Made by a program: the position numbers and the translations under genes. From contig JAADJZ010000025.1 of the NCBI GenBank assembly GCA_011032825.1, forward strand, positions 248,001-312,000: 64,000 bases of DNA, written 5' to 3'. Below, one piece after another: positions 33,201 to 46,300 of the stretch; the first letter of the stretch is position 1, and the number at the start of each line of letters is the position of its first letter. The DNA comes from Massariosphaeria phaeospora. Lineage: Eukaryota > Ascomycota > Dothideomycetes > Pleosporales. Below the pieces are notes generated by a model. It saw nothing but the letters and a program-made list of their open reading frames with translations. It was not told the origin of the DNA and made no database searches.

Positions 33201-36200
33201 TCAAAATGCATTTTAGTCGCTCTCTGTTGTATCTGAGTGGCCTGGTTCGCAGCAGCCTGGCGGGCAGCGTTGAAGATTGCTTGCATCTTTCCAAACTTCA
33301 CAGCAAACTCCATCATCTTACGGAACGGCTCAGTCAGAAAATTGATCTTGATAGAACCAGTCTTCAACATGATTGAGGTATCGTATCCAGGATAGCTGTC
33401 CAATTCGCTATCATACGTCTCGTAACTGAAGTCTGCCAGGTTTTTGCCTTCGATGGTGACTAATTGGCGGAGAGGGGATTCTTCGGACACTCCTTGGTTC
33501 ACGTCGTCAATCAGGGAAAGGTTGCCTAGCGTTCCACCAATGCGCATAGTCTTGCCATTCAGGAAGACAGCCACGTCTCCAGAGCTCAAACTAAGCGTAG
33601 CCAAGCGTATGCCATCGTTGTTGAGAACCACAGCGATGCGTTTGAGTTCCGCGCGGATTCGGATCTTGTCTTGTTCGGCTGGCGGCTGCTTCTCGGCTTG
33701 ATTATCCTGCTTCGCAGCAATCTGTTGTGGTTGATCTGGAGAAGGGTCTTGGTTCGTGAACGTGATGAGAACAAAATCCAGAAGCGTCAAGAGCGTCTTT
33801 CTTGTGACGATTACGTTGATCGTCGATACTGCAACGTCGAGGTTCGTCGCAATGCTCTCATACTTGGTCATAAACTCTGGCGACTCCTTATTGACCTTCA
33901 CGAACTTCAGCCAGAAGAGGTCCTTCTGCTCATCAGCTGAAACGTCTTCTGATGTTACTATATTGCGGAACTCAGGTAAGGGATCTTCTTCTACGTGATC
34001 CTCGATTGCCAACGTTTTGAGACGCACTTCTGCGACCATTTGGAAAGGTTCTTGGTAAAACTCCAGGTCAAAATGCTCTGCAATTAGTTCCACTAGGAGC
34101 TGATCTGGTTTTCTGCCCTCGGGATCAGATCGATAAAGTGAACCCTGCAGCTTGTCGACAGTGAATTTGAACTCAAAGTTGCGCTGATGTAGATTGTTCT
34201 CAGATTCAGATTCACCCTCGGGCGCTTTCTCGAACTGCTCATCTTTGACATCATCTTCGTCCTCCATGATGATCGCGTGCTCCTGAGCCGCAAACTGGAA
34301 CGATTTTGACCGGGGCCTACCAAGAGCATCTTCACTTGGCTTGGAAGCGCTAGTAGGCTTGAGATTGGAAGGGCCCTTGCTACCCTGGGTGATCTGTTTG
34401 GCAGGCTCATCGTCGTCGAATTTCGGGATTGCGACATCAATCAGCTTCATCAGGTTCTTGTACTTCGCATCAGATATCGAAGCGTGTAGTACTGGTAGAT
34501 TACCCGATACACGGAATTTGGTGAGATCGGACGCTTTTGGGACGATACAGATCTCGACCTTGAAATCCATATTAATCTTATCGATGATGTGAAGGTCTCT
34601 GGCCGTGGAACTTTCTTCAAGCTGAACCCGAGTGTCATCGATTGAAGGCCCGATAAGCACTTGGGTCGAATCCAATTTCAAAAGAAATTTGTCGTACATT
34701 AGTCCCTCAAGTCGTTGAAGGTCTTCATCCGTGTACTGCTGTTTCTGCTTAGACTGGATGTCCCGCAGCGTCTCTTTATCGACAAGCTCGCTAGTAACAC
34801 TAATATGACCGGCATCTAGAATAACACAGTTGCTCGACTTTCTTGTCACAGAATCCGGTATGATGATGAGAGGTGCCTGAAGATCTAACTGTGCGTTGAT
34901 AGTCTTGTGCTCTGTAAGTGCGAACTCCAATCCAGCGCGAGTCTGCTGTCGGAAGCCCTCTACGGTGGCACCAGCTGTTTCCATGAGCGCACCAATAGAT
35001 TCCATGTGCCTCTCCGGGGGCTTGAAGAATTTCGCAACCTCCACAACGAACCTCGGATTATAGAGAAATTCCATGCCTTTCAACTTGACGGTCAGAGCAG
35101 TATCGGCACTCTCATCGAGAGGATTCTGTTCAAAAGTAAGATAGAAGAATGGATCTTCAATCTCTTCTTCCTCTTCTTTGTCGCCACTAGCCTTGGACGT
35201 CCCGTCGTCATTGAGCTCTTCAATGCGCTTGTCATCTGGAACAGGTGGCGCATCCTTGATGGTGATGATCTGAGGAAAGAGACTGCCCTCGGTTGTGCCA
35301 TCGTAAAGACGCATACCCTCAAGGGCAACTTTTACGAACATCGAGTCTGTTCGTTGGAGGAATTGTGTGCTGAATGAATCGAAGAGGAGGCGTAAAATCT
35401 CTTTCGACTTGCCGTGTGGATCGCGCTTCAGAGTGAAACTACCAGTACGGAGACTCATGTTTACCTCCATTTTGACATATTCCCGAGGCATATCCACAGA
35501 CTCCGCAATAGCTTTCTTCTCGTCCCATGCAATAGCGTCGTATAACTCTTTCCGCTGCTCCTCGCTCATCTGAGTGTCGTCGTCCTTGTTTTCGGCCTGT
35601 TTGGAACCCCACACCCACGATCCCCAACCCTGCTTTGGTGCCGGTTTTTTCACCCCAACGTTCTCTTTGCGTAGTTGATTCCGCGCCAATGACCGCCAGA
35701 AACGTAAATCTTCGTACGTCAACTTGCGCTCAAGCTTGTCGAGAGCCTCGGCGTCGTCGGGTGTCAGTTTCTCCTCTCGCTTCTTCTTCTTGAACAGCTC
35801 GATGTATCGTATGCGATCATCTCGTCGCTCCTTGAAATAATCCCAACTCCACCGTCGATTCCGTTCGTGGATCTTGTCGAGAACAGCCTGGCCAGCAAAG
35901 CGCAGCCATCCCGCGGGATCCTCCTTGGGTGATGACGTCGGCTGAAGCTTCTTGTATTCTTGATGTCTGATGAAGTAGTGAAAGAGGTCAACCATCATGA
36001 GCGCATCACGGTACTGGTCTTCGTCGATGATGAACCCTAGCTCGTCAAACAGCAACCGGGCCTTCATCTTCGGTTTGTCGGGCTTGCCGGTCTTGTCTAC
36101 TTCTAGGCCAGCGCGGCCACTGATGGGCTTCAGAATAAACTGATGGTCGCCGAGTTCAGGGTTCTCACCCCTCACTATCATGCCCCGTAGTTTCTCGATG

Positions 36201-36925
36201 AAGTCGGTGTGGTCGATGTGTTGCTCGTCCTTGCTCTGGGTTCCCTTCCCTGTTCCTATCAGAGGAGCATCGGTATCCCAGTACACGGCGAGTGATCCCA
36301 TAGTCGCCAATTTGTGTGTAGAGCTAGCGGTACCCTGAATAAATGTGGGCTTCCAGTTCTCGTCAGTACTGATGGCACTAAAATCAGCAAGTGTGAGACC
36401 AAGAGCGAACGGGTGTCCGGGGTCTGATATCGAGTCCTCATAGCGGATGTGGATATTCTTGACCGTGATCTGTACATTGTCCACAATAGCTGTCATCAAG
36501 CTTGCCGTGAAACTCTGATTCTTCTGCTCTTCTTCTGCACTCATGCCTTCGGTGTTCCGCTCCTTCAGCAACTCAGCGCTGTCCAACTTCTCCATCTTGA
36601 CAGCATGCGCTCTCCGATCTTCTTCGTCCGCGTCGTAGTCGGCGTCCTCCTTTGGTGCCGCCAACAGAAAGACGTCTTCGATATTGACCTTCAAAGGCTT
36701 CCCTCGCATGTTCGACCATGGTATCGATAGCGTGAGCGAGCCCAAGTGTCCTTCGACGACGTTCAAGGGTAGCCGCAGTTGATCGAGGGCTTCGCGGCGG
36801 AGTTCGAGGTTTCGCAGTTTGACATCGCCCGACCAGATGCCGACATTGAGTTGTTTTGCATCGAAGTTCTGGACATACATGCCCAAGAACCGATTGAGCA
36901 GGTTTGCTACCAAGCCTTCAAGCAT
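27294..36925 (-). CDS. VPS13: VPS13, bridge-like lipid transfer protein
   Basis: Exon 1 is 36925-30174 and exon 2 is 30123-27294. The 50-bp intron (30173-30124) starts GTAAGT and ends ttatcag, and the join completes a Tyr codon (NMHF-YNYPDGGG). The product is 3193 residues, close to the usual fungal length. It should move glycerolipids between membranes at organelle contact sites and act in vacuolar sorting, mitochondria and prospore membranes. The N-terminus is a clear chorein domain (MLEGLVANLLNRFLGMYVQN, then WSGDVKLRNLELRREALD). The long body of beta-rich repeats forms the lipid groove. The VAB/SHR-binding domain starts near residue 1920 (around FNLDVWAEGKDVEEGYSA), followed by the APT1 region, amphipathic ATG2-like helices (KGLLGVPTKAAIGAFDLASN) and a C-terminal PH-like domain. 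The last 500 or so coding bases are much richer in G/C than the rest. It is divergent from the EMI1-like gene. Confidence 0.97.
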
Positions 36926-37680
36926 GGCGGCGTATCGCGACCGTCCCCCGGGTCGGTGGGAGAGGAAGGTGAGGACGGAGGGGTGTGAGGGTCGAGGATA
37001 ATCAAGTCGAGTCGGTTCGTAACGTCATAGAGGCCAGTCGTGTCTGAGCAACCGGGATAAGAGCGGGTATTGTAGGTGTGTGAACACAAGGCCAGGTGGA
37101 GGGCTACGACAGTCGTCGAACCTGTGCCGTAGTGCTGTGTCGGATGCGGGCCAATAGTGGGCTGGGAAACGGTCCACAGACAGAAGCAGGAAGGATCGTA
37201 ACGCCTCGAGGGCAGTAGCCAGGTAGGATGCGACCGCCAAAGTGCGCGCAACGGACAGGCAGTCTTAATGGCGTTGCGGGAGGGATCGCTGCAAGGCAGA
37301 TGTTGGCGGTGCGGGACTCATGCATGACGTAGAGTGCTTGGGTTGCTGTCCCGCGTCACATGACGGCTTCCAAGGCAGATCTTCCGTCTCACGATCTGCC
37401 TGCTGGAGTGAGAGCTTCCGCACGCGCCATCTCCAATTGGCCCTTACTAGTAACAGCCCGCACGCCCAAAGTACAGACACACTGGTTCCCATTGATAGGA
37501 GCTTGACACGACGCGACTCTCTTCCTACCACGGTTCCTCCACGCACAACAGTCGAACCGCTCGCGTCCAAAATCTGCTTCCTCTAGATAACCCGACGCCT
37601 ATCAACGACCGCACCCGTACACCGTCACCTCTACACATACTATCCACATGCATAGGAATCCCATCAACACAATTAGCACA
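36926..37680. promoter_or_regulatory. divergent promoter region between VPS13 and the EMI1-like gene
   Basis: This 755-bp interval separates two divergently transcribed genes and must hold both promoters and leaders. I see no convincing TATA box. The last 100 bases before 37681 are C/A-rich on the + strand, as in fungal leaders. Confidence 0.5.
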
Positions 37681-38250
37681 ATGAGCTGGCTATGGACATC
37701 AAGCTCTCCGGAGCCCAAACCCGAATCGCAACCCTCCGCAGCCTCCACATCAACCTCCACATCAACACCACCGCCAATACCTCAATCGCAACCTAAACTC
37801 CCCCGCCATCCCGACGCCGATTTCCACGACGCCTTCCCACACCTCGCGCCCTCTCCGCCAACCTCTTCATCCACCTCCTCCGCCGACACAACCACTCCCC
37901 CAACCGAACCCCCCTACGACCCGTCCTACCCGCGCACCATGTCCTGCCGCGCCGCGTTCGACTCGGCCTTCTACTGCGCTTCCCTCGGCGGCCACTTCAA
38001 CGATATCTACCGCTACGGAACATTACGCGCCTGCAGCGAGCACTGGGCCGACTGGCGCTTCTGCATGGCGCTGAAGAACCGGTCGGCGGATGCGGCGGCC
38101 GAGGCAGTGCAGCAGCGGTACCGGGACAAAGAAGCAAAGGTCCTGGAGGGGCCGAATAGCGAGGAGGTGTGGACGAGGAGGAAGCCGGGGGAGCAGGTTG
38201 TGGGCGCGTTTGCGAAGGCCGAGGAGGAAGCGAGGCGGGTGGAGGGGTGA
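37681..38250 (+). CDS. EMI1-like protein (DUF3128), twin CX9C
   Basis: A single exon of 189 residues from the ATG at 37681 (MSWLWTSSSPEPK). The frame extends upstream to a Met at 37648, but MSWLW is a typical start and has better context. The N-terminal 85 residues are Ser/Thr/Pro-rich and disordered. The conserved part carries two CX9C motifs, Cys89-Cys99 and Cys118-Cys128, separated by 18 residues, followed by a charged helix. Twin CX9C proteins are normally imported by the Mia40 route into the mitochondrial intermembrane space. Yeast Emi1 belongs to this family and was named for a role in IME1 induction. Whether it acts in mitochondria here is inference. It shares a divergent promoter with VPS13. 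Confidence 0.87.
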   Translation: MSWLWTSSSPEPKPESQPSAASTSTSTSTPPPIPQSQPKLPRHPDADFHDAFPHLAPSPPTSSSTSSADTTTPPTEPPYDPSYPRTMSCRAAFDSAFYCASLGGHFNDIYRYGTLRACSEHWADWRFCMALKNRSADAAAEAVQQRYRDKEAKVLEGPNSEEVWTRRKPGEQVVGAFAKAEEEARRVEG

Positions 38251-39179
38251 GAGCTTGGGGTGCAATGTCGCTGCTCGTATAATGATAATAATGCATTGTC
38301 GATCAAGACAGACTCTCCGCTCAAGCTTGGAACTGTGCAAGCGATTCCGGCACAATTCTCAACATAGACACTCTCTCGTCCTCATCACCAGTAACTGTAC
38401 CCAAAGTATCACCGAGCATAGTTCTCCCTCTCCCCTCACAGCCGCCTGCCGCGCCGAAGCTCCAGCCACCCTCCTCCCAACCAGACCCTCTTCTCTCCAC
38501 TATCTCTCCGCAATACATTACCCCGCGTGTCGTACACCACGACCCTTCCCCTAGTAATTATGTTCAAGACATTACCTGCTCTGCCAGATACGAGAAGGTT
38601 TTGTGAAAGCGGTATTACAATAGTCCCCTCTACCTTGTGCTGGATACGCCTATAGCGTCGCGAGGCCCGCCTCCAGCCGTATGTTTATATCTCGTCGTCA
38701 ATCGCAAGCCTCCTCGTCACAGTTGGGACGAAGCTCCAGCCACCCCAACCCCAATCACACCCTCTTACCTCTTTTAGCTAGGAGAGAGCGCTTTGCAGAG
38801 TAGTTTCGTTGAAAATATTACCTAGTATGGGTGATACAATAAAGTTTGGTAGGCGGTTAGCTCTCACGAACCCTGCGAGAGGTGCCTACACCGTGGGGAG
38901 GATCGCGTTGACTGTCACGTTTGCAAAAAAAGTAATTGAAGTATTGTCACTATCATTCTCTACTCAGGCAGAACCAAAGTCCCACATCATTAGAGTACAT
39001 ACTATCGGCCCGTAGAACTTTTCGACCCCAATCATAATCGTGAATCGTCCGATGCAACCCGGAGGGAGAAACCCGAGGAAAATGGCTATCAACCGCAGAA
39101 CGCCGATAACCGCCACCCATGAAAGAAAACTCTATGCTCAAGGATAGGAATGAAGACGAAGAAGATCCGAGCGATCCGC
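38251..39179. other. convergent intergenic region with a diverged direct repeat
   Basis: This lies between the 3' ends of the EMI1-like gene (+) and Hsp70 (-). It contains a repeated block (38453-38610 and 38728-38855), each copy starting gaagctccagccaccc and running into an R1-like end (attacct ... gatac ... ttttg). No coding frame looks real. Confidence 0.5.
38453..38855 (+). repeat. diverged direct repeat carrying R1-like ends
   Basis: Block 1 (about 38453-38610) and block 2 (about 38728-38855) share gaagctccagccaccc and accctctt near their starts. Both then reach an R1-like end in reverse orientation: acattacctgctctgccagatac in block 1 and tattacctagtatgggtgatac in block 2. The rest is diverged and block 2 is shorter. 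It may be a decayed tandem copy of a larger element containing R1. Confidence 0.45.
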
Positions 39180-41250
39180 TTAGTCAACCTCCTCGACGGT
39201 AGGACCGTCATCGGATGCGCCAGCGCCGCCTGGAGCACCGCCGAAGCCTCCACCAGGGGCACCGCCGGGCATGCCGGGCATACCTCCGGGCATACCACCC
39301 TCGCCACCAGCACCGTAGAACTTCATCATGATGGGGTTGGCGACCGCCTCGAGCTCCTTCTGCTGCGACTCATACTCCTCTTTCGTAGCAGTCTGGTTCT
39401 CGTCCAGCCAGTCGACGGTCTTGGTGATCTCGGCGTTCAGCTTCTCCTTGTCGCCGGCCTCAATCTTCTCATCGACCTTGGAGTCGCTCAAGGTGTTGCG
39501 CAGGGAGTAGGCGTACGACTCGAGAGCGTTCTTGGCAGAGATACGAGACGACTCAGCCGCATCTTCCTCCTTGTACTTCTCGGCCTCCGACAACATGCGC
39601 TCGATCTCTTCCTTGCTGAGGCGACCCTTGTCGTTGGTGATGACGATCTTGTTGGTCTTACCGGTACCCTTCTCAAGAGCGGAGACGTTCATGATGCCGT
39701 TGGCGTCGAGATCGAATGTCACCTCGATTTGGGGAACACCGCGAGGCGCGGGAGGGATACCAGTGAGCTCGAACTTGCCCATCAGGTTGTTGTCCTTGGT
39801 ACGGGCACGCTCACCCTCGTAGACCTGGATGAGCACACCGGGCTGGTTGTCGGAGAATGTGGAGAAGACCTCTGACTTCTTCGTTGGGATGGTAGTGTTG
39901 CGCTTGATGAGAGGCGTCATGACACCACCAGCAGTCTCGATTCCAAGGGACAACGGAGCGACATCGAGGAGGAGGATCTCGTTGGTGCTCTTGGAGGAGG
40001 TGTCACCGGACAGGATAGCAGCCTGGACAGCAGCTCCGTAGGCGACGGCCTCGTCAGGGTTGATCGATCGGTTGGGCTCCTTACCGTCTGCGTAATAGTT
40101 AGTATAAACTGGTCAAGAGGCACAAACATGGGAGTCAACCTACTGAAGAAGTCCGAGACCATCTTCTGAATCTTGGGGATACGGGTGGAGCCGCCGACAA
40201 GCACAATCTCGTGGACTGAGGACTTGTCGATCTTGGCGTCGCGGAGGACACGCTCGACCGGCTCCATGGTGGAGCGGAAAAGATCCTGGCAAAGCTCCTC
40301 GAAACGGGCACGGGTGATGGAGGTATAGAAATCGATGCCCTCAAACAGCGAGTCGATCTCGATGGAGGTTTGTGCAGACGAAGAGAGGGTACGCTTGGCC
40401 CGCTCGCAGGCGGTACGGAGACGGCGCAGAGCACGGGCGTTGGTGGTGAGGTCCCTAACTAATGTTAATACATATCTAGGACTAGCAGGAAGGGGCATAC
40501 TTGCTTCTTGTGTTTCCTCTTGAATTCGCTTGTGAAGTGGTTAACAAGGCGATTGTCGAAGTCCTCTCCTCCCAAATGAGTGTCACCAGCGGTAGACTTG
40601 ACCTCGAAGATGCCCTCCTCGATCGTGAGCAGCGACACATCAAATGTGCCACCACCGAGATCGAAGATCAGCACGTTGCGCTCTCCGGTAGTCTTCTTGT
40701 CAAGACCGTAGGCAATAGCTGCGGCAGTCGGCTCGTTGATGATGCGGAGGACGTTGAGGCCGGCGATGAGACCGGCATCCTTGGTAGCCTGGCGCTGGCT
40801 GTCATTGAAGTAGGCAGGGACTGTGACGACAGCGTTGTTGACGGTGCCGCCGAGATATGCCTCAGCAGTTTCCCTCATCTTGGTGAGGATCATTGACGAG
40901 ATCTCCTCGGGAGTGAATGTCTTCTCCTCGCCCTTGAACTCGACCTGGACGACAGGCTTGCCGCCCTTGTCGATGACCTTGAACGGGAAGTGCTTCATGT
41001 CAGCCTGCACCTCGGCGTCGGCGAACTTGCGGCCGATGAGACGCTTCGCATCGAAGACGGTGTGCGCGGGGTTCATGGCGACCTGGTTCTTCGCCGAGTC
41101 TCCGATGAGACGCTCGGTGTCGGTGAAGGCAACGAACGAGGGCGTCGTACGGTTGCCCTGGTCGTTGGCAATGATTTCGATACGATCATCGCGGAAAATA
41201 CCTACGCAGGAGTAGGTAGTTCCCAGATCGATACCGATAGCGGGGGCCAT
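39180..41250 (-). CDS. cytosolic Hsp70 (SSA type)
   Basis: Exons 41250-40505, 40454-40144 and 40087-39180 give 654 residues, the normal length. It is an ATP-driven chaperone of the cytosol and nucleus. It starts [17 protein letters not shown] and contains [14 protein letters not shown], the [11 protein letters not shown] segment and a Gly/Met-rich tail ([13 protein letters not shown]) ending in EEVD, the cytosolic co-chaperone anchor. The second intron (40143-40088) is GT-AG and joins DFF-NGKEPNRS. The first intron (40504-40455, 50 bp) fits only as a GC-AG intron: the donor reads GCAAGT, and removal gives [15 protein letters not shown], the invariant family sequence. The nearby GT (4 bases on) would shift the frame. 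A perfect heat-shock element lies about 200 bp upstream. Codon use is strongly biased, as for abundant proteins. Confidence 0.97.
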
Positions 41251-41450
41251 GATGTGTGTGTGTATGGGCGCGGATGGGTATCACAGAAGAGTGTGGAAAG
41301 AAAATGTAGCTGAGAGCTTGCTCACAAAGTCGGCGACTTAATGTGTGTGAGGCTTTCGAGGCGGATTGTGTGTGGTGGAAGTGAAGAGGCAGCAGAGGGC
41401 GCGGTGGATGGGTTTTTATTTGGGGTCGGTGGCAGATTTTCGGTCGTCTC

Positions 41451-41463
41451 TTCTGGAAGTTTC
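41451..41463 (-). promoter_or_regulatory. heat-shock element of the Hsp70 gene
   Basis: The sequence TTCtgGAAgtTTC is a perfect three-unit alternating array (TTC-nn-GAA-nn-TTC), the binding site of heat-shock factor trimers. It lies 201 bases upstream of the Hsp70 start codon. The array has no strict direction; the strand given is that of the gene it most likely controls. Confidence 0.75.
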
Positions 41464-41780
41464 GATCTCGCTCACCGGCCAACCAGCCGCTTCTACGCCT
41501 TTCTGGCAGCCTCTGCGGCCCACTACGGATGCTGCCTGGCGGGGCCAAGGAGGCAAATGCTTGCATTCTGCCTACCGCTGGCCTCGGCGCCTTTGTTGCG
41601 CAAATTGTGCGATAATTCAATGATGCTGGACTTTCCGTGCTTCTACGCCTTTCTTCTGCGATGACGACTCAACGACCTCACCCCCACCAGCTCGAAGTGG
41701 GCACGTAAGCGATTGCGGTGAGCCCCGCCAACGCCACTAGCGGAGGCCGGCGACGGTGCTGGCACTCCCTCCGTCAAAAC

Positions 41781-41870
41781 ATCACCCAGCCTGCCAGATA
41801 CAACAGAGCGTTGTCAAGGCAGAGCAGTCCTTCAAGCATTGTGCCAGAATATCATACGCTGTCAAGAGGA
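41781..41870 (-). repeat. R1 dispersed repeat, copy F (diverged)
   Basis: Read in reverse, it begins cctcttgacagcgtatg and ends ttgtatctggcaggctgggtgat, aligning with copy A at both ends and through attctrgc near the start. The middle is diverged. Confidence 0.5.
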
Positions 41871-42268
41871 TCGAGTGCGACGTCTATTCTGTGAGGGAGA
41901 GTTCTGTTCCGTGTCGACACCAGCTGCACCGGATCTTCATCTACGCTTACTTGACGCATCGCCCTGGATACTGGATAAAATAGGTACAGGTACCAAATTT
42001 TGAGCATACTCGTATCGATGGCTTTCCTTGGATTGTCGAGAGGACTGATTGTCCGTCCGATCGATCAGCAATGCATCTGTGTTGTTTGTCGTTGGACGGA
42101 ACAAACGTCTACTACCATCAACGCAGATGCTCGCTTGGTGCGTGTCGATAGCCGTATGGGTCTCTACAACACCTGTGATCCGTATCCCGTTCATAGTTTT
42201 CATTCACAGTTCGGTACGTTTGAAAATTGTGACCTGTGGCTGATATTGTTGCTCAGCCACTGGGGTCC

Positions 42269-42298
42269 GTCACGTGACGAGGCGCTTCATGACGTCAC
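42269..42298 (+). promoter_or_regulatory. paired CACGTG and CRE palindromes upstream of the DUF3429 gene
   Basis: GTCACGTGAC (42269-42278) is a bHLH (Cbf1-like) palindrome and TGACGTCA (42290-42297) is a full CRE/ATF bZIP site. They are 11 bases apart and about 170-200 bp before the start codon at 42469. Both are exact consensus palindromes. Function is inferred from sequence only. Confidence 0.5.
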
Positions 42299-42468
42299 GT
42301 TGCCGTTGCTTGCTTCCAGGAGCTCCGGCTGATAGCTGGTGGGGTAGCTCTTGTCCAACGTTGGCCTACCTCCTCATCTCTCACTCTTTGCTGCTGTCAA
42401 TCGATGACTGCGGCCCATAACTCATCGACTTCATCGGGCTACTCCACGCCTGAGATAGCGCTGTCACA

Positions 42469-43577
42469 ATGCTTCGCACCGGAGCTACCCGCCTCGCCCT
42501 GAGGTCGCTCACGCCGGCCGTGCGACCAACAGCAAAGGTCGCTCGTGCAGTTTCCGCAATCCAATGGACCGCCCACTTCAATTCGGCAACGTGCAAGCGA
42601 CCGCAGCTGCCAATGGCCCAGTCGAAACCTATCCAAACCGCGATTCTGCGCCGGACACTGGCTGATAAGATTGATCTCGAGGCAGAGAAGAAGTATGCCC
42701 AGGAAAAGCTTAAACCTGACCCTGAAAGAGTTTCGGCCACATCGTCAATTCATCCCTTTGTGGGGGAGGTTGGAGGGGCGCCTGCTGCTGAACAAGTCGA
42801 TATGATGTCTGGGGTGAAGGGGGATGTGGTATGTGCATTCTCTCAGAGCGTATATGGCCAGCACTAATGCGATCCGCGCCCAGGACACAATCAAATCAAC
42901 CTTCGACCTCTCCGCGGTCCCTCGGCAAGCCAACATACTCGGTCTTGCGGGTGTTTTGCCATACTTTGCTACTTCGATGGGCACTGTACTCTGCGCATGG
43001 GAGATCAATCATTCGAATGCTGGATACGGTTACCTCATGTCTGCCGATACTGCAGAGACTCTACTTCACATACTGGAGCCGTTGCAGGTCGGCTACGGGG
43101 CTGTTGTAAGTCACTTGTGATTATGGAATGGCATCGACCTAATCGCAACAGATTCTCTCTTTTCTCGGTGCTATCCATTGGGGTCTCGAATTCGCCGGCT
43201 ATGGCGGCTATCATGGCTACAGGCGCTACGCTATCGGAGTTGTGGCTCCAGCCGTTGCATGGCCCACTGTGTTAATGCCGCTTGAGTACGCACTCATCAC
43301 CCAATTTTGCGCCTTTACCATGCTTTACTACATCGATACAAGGGCAACATACAGAGGCTGGACTCCTCCCTGGTTTGCGATTTACCGATTCGTCCTCACG
43401 TTCCTCGTCGGTGCAGCCATTGTTGTCAGTTTGGTTGGAAGAGGCCAAATAGCGCATCGTGTTGGACGAGTGCCTGGCGCTGTCGACAGGATCAAGGAGC
43501 TCAGGGACGGCGCGGAAGACAGGTTGGCTGAAGACGAGAAAGCTGCCCGAGCGCACGACAAAGCTAAGGCCAAATAA
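42469..43577 (+). CDS. DUF3429 / TMEM69-like mitochondrial membrane protein
   Basis: Exons 42469-42828, 42884-43105 and 43152-43577 give 335 residues. Both introns are short and GT-AG (GTATGT...cccag and GTAAGT...aacag) and keep frame. The N-terminus (MLRTGATRLALRSLTPAVRPTAKVAR) is Arg/Ala/Thr-rich and has no acidic residues, typical of a mitochondrial targeting signal. After a charged linker come several hydrophobic helices from about residue 135 (ILGLAGVLPYFATSMGTV, ILSFLGAIHWGLEFAGYG, YAIGVVAPAVAWPTVLM, LITQFCAFTMLYYID, FVLTFLVGAAIVVSLVG), and the chain ends in a charged Lys/Ala/Asp-rich tail. The helix region, with GAIHWGLE, matches the DUF3429 family. Its biochemical role is unknown. Confidence 0.85.

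Positions 43578-46300
<2,723 letters not shown>

Larger units (their letters stand above)
41251..42468. other. divergent intergenic region (Hsp70 promoter / DUF3429 promoter)
   Basis: It holds the Hsp70 promoter and leader (41251 to about 41650), R1 copy F (41781-41870) and the promoter of the gene at 42469. The open frames at 41366-41664 and 42000-42332 have no protein-like features. Confidence 0.5.

Noticed and set aside
39150..39875. 241-codon open frame opposite Hsp70
   Set aside because: A known artefact type: Hsp70 genes with biased codons often have long antisense frames.
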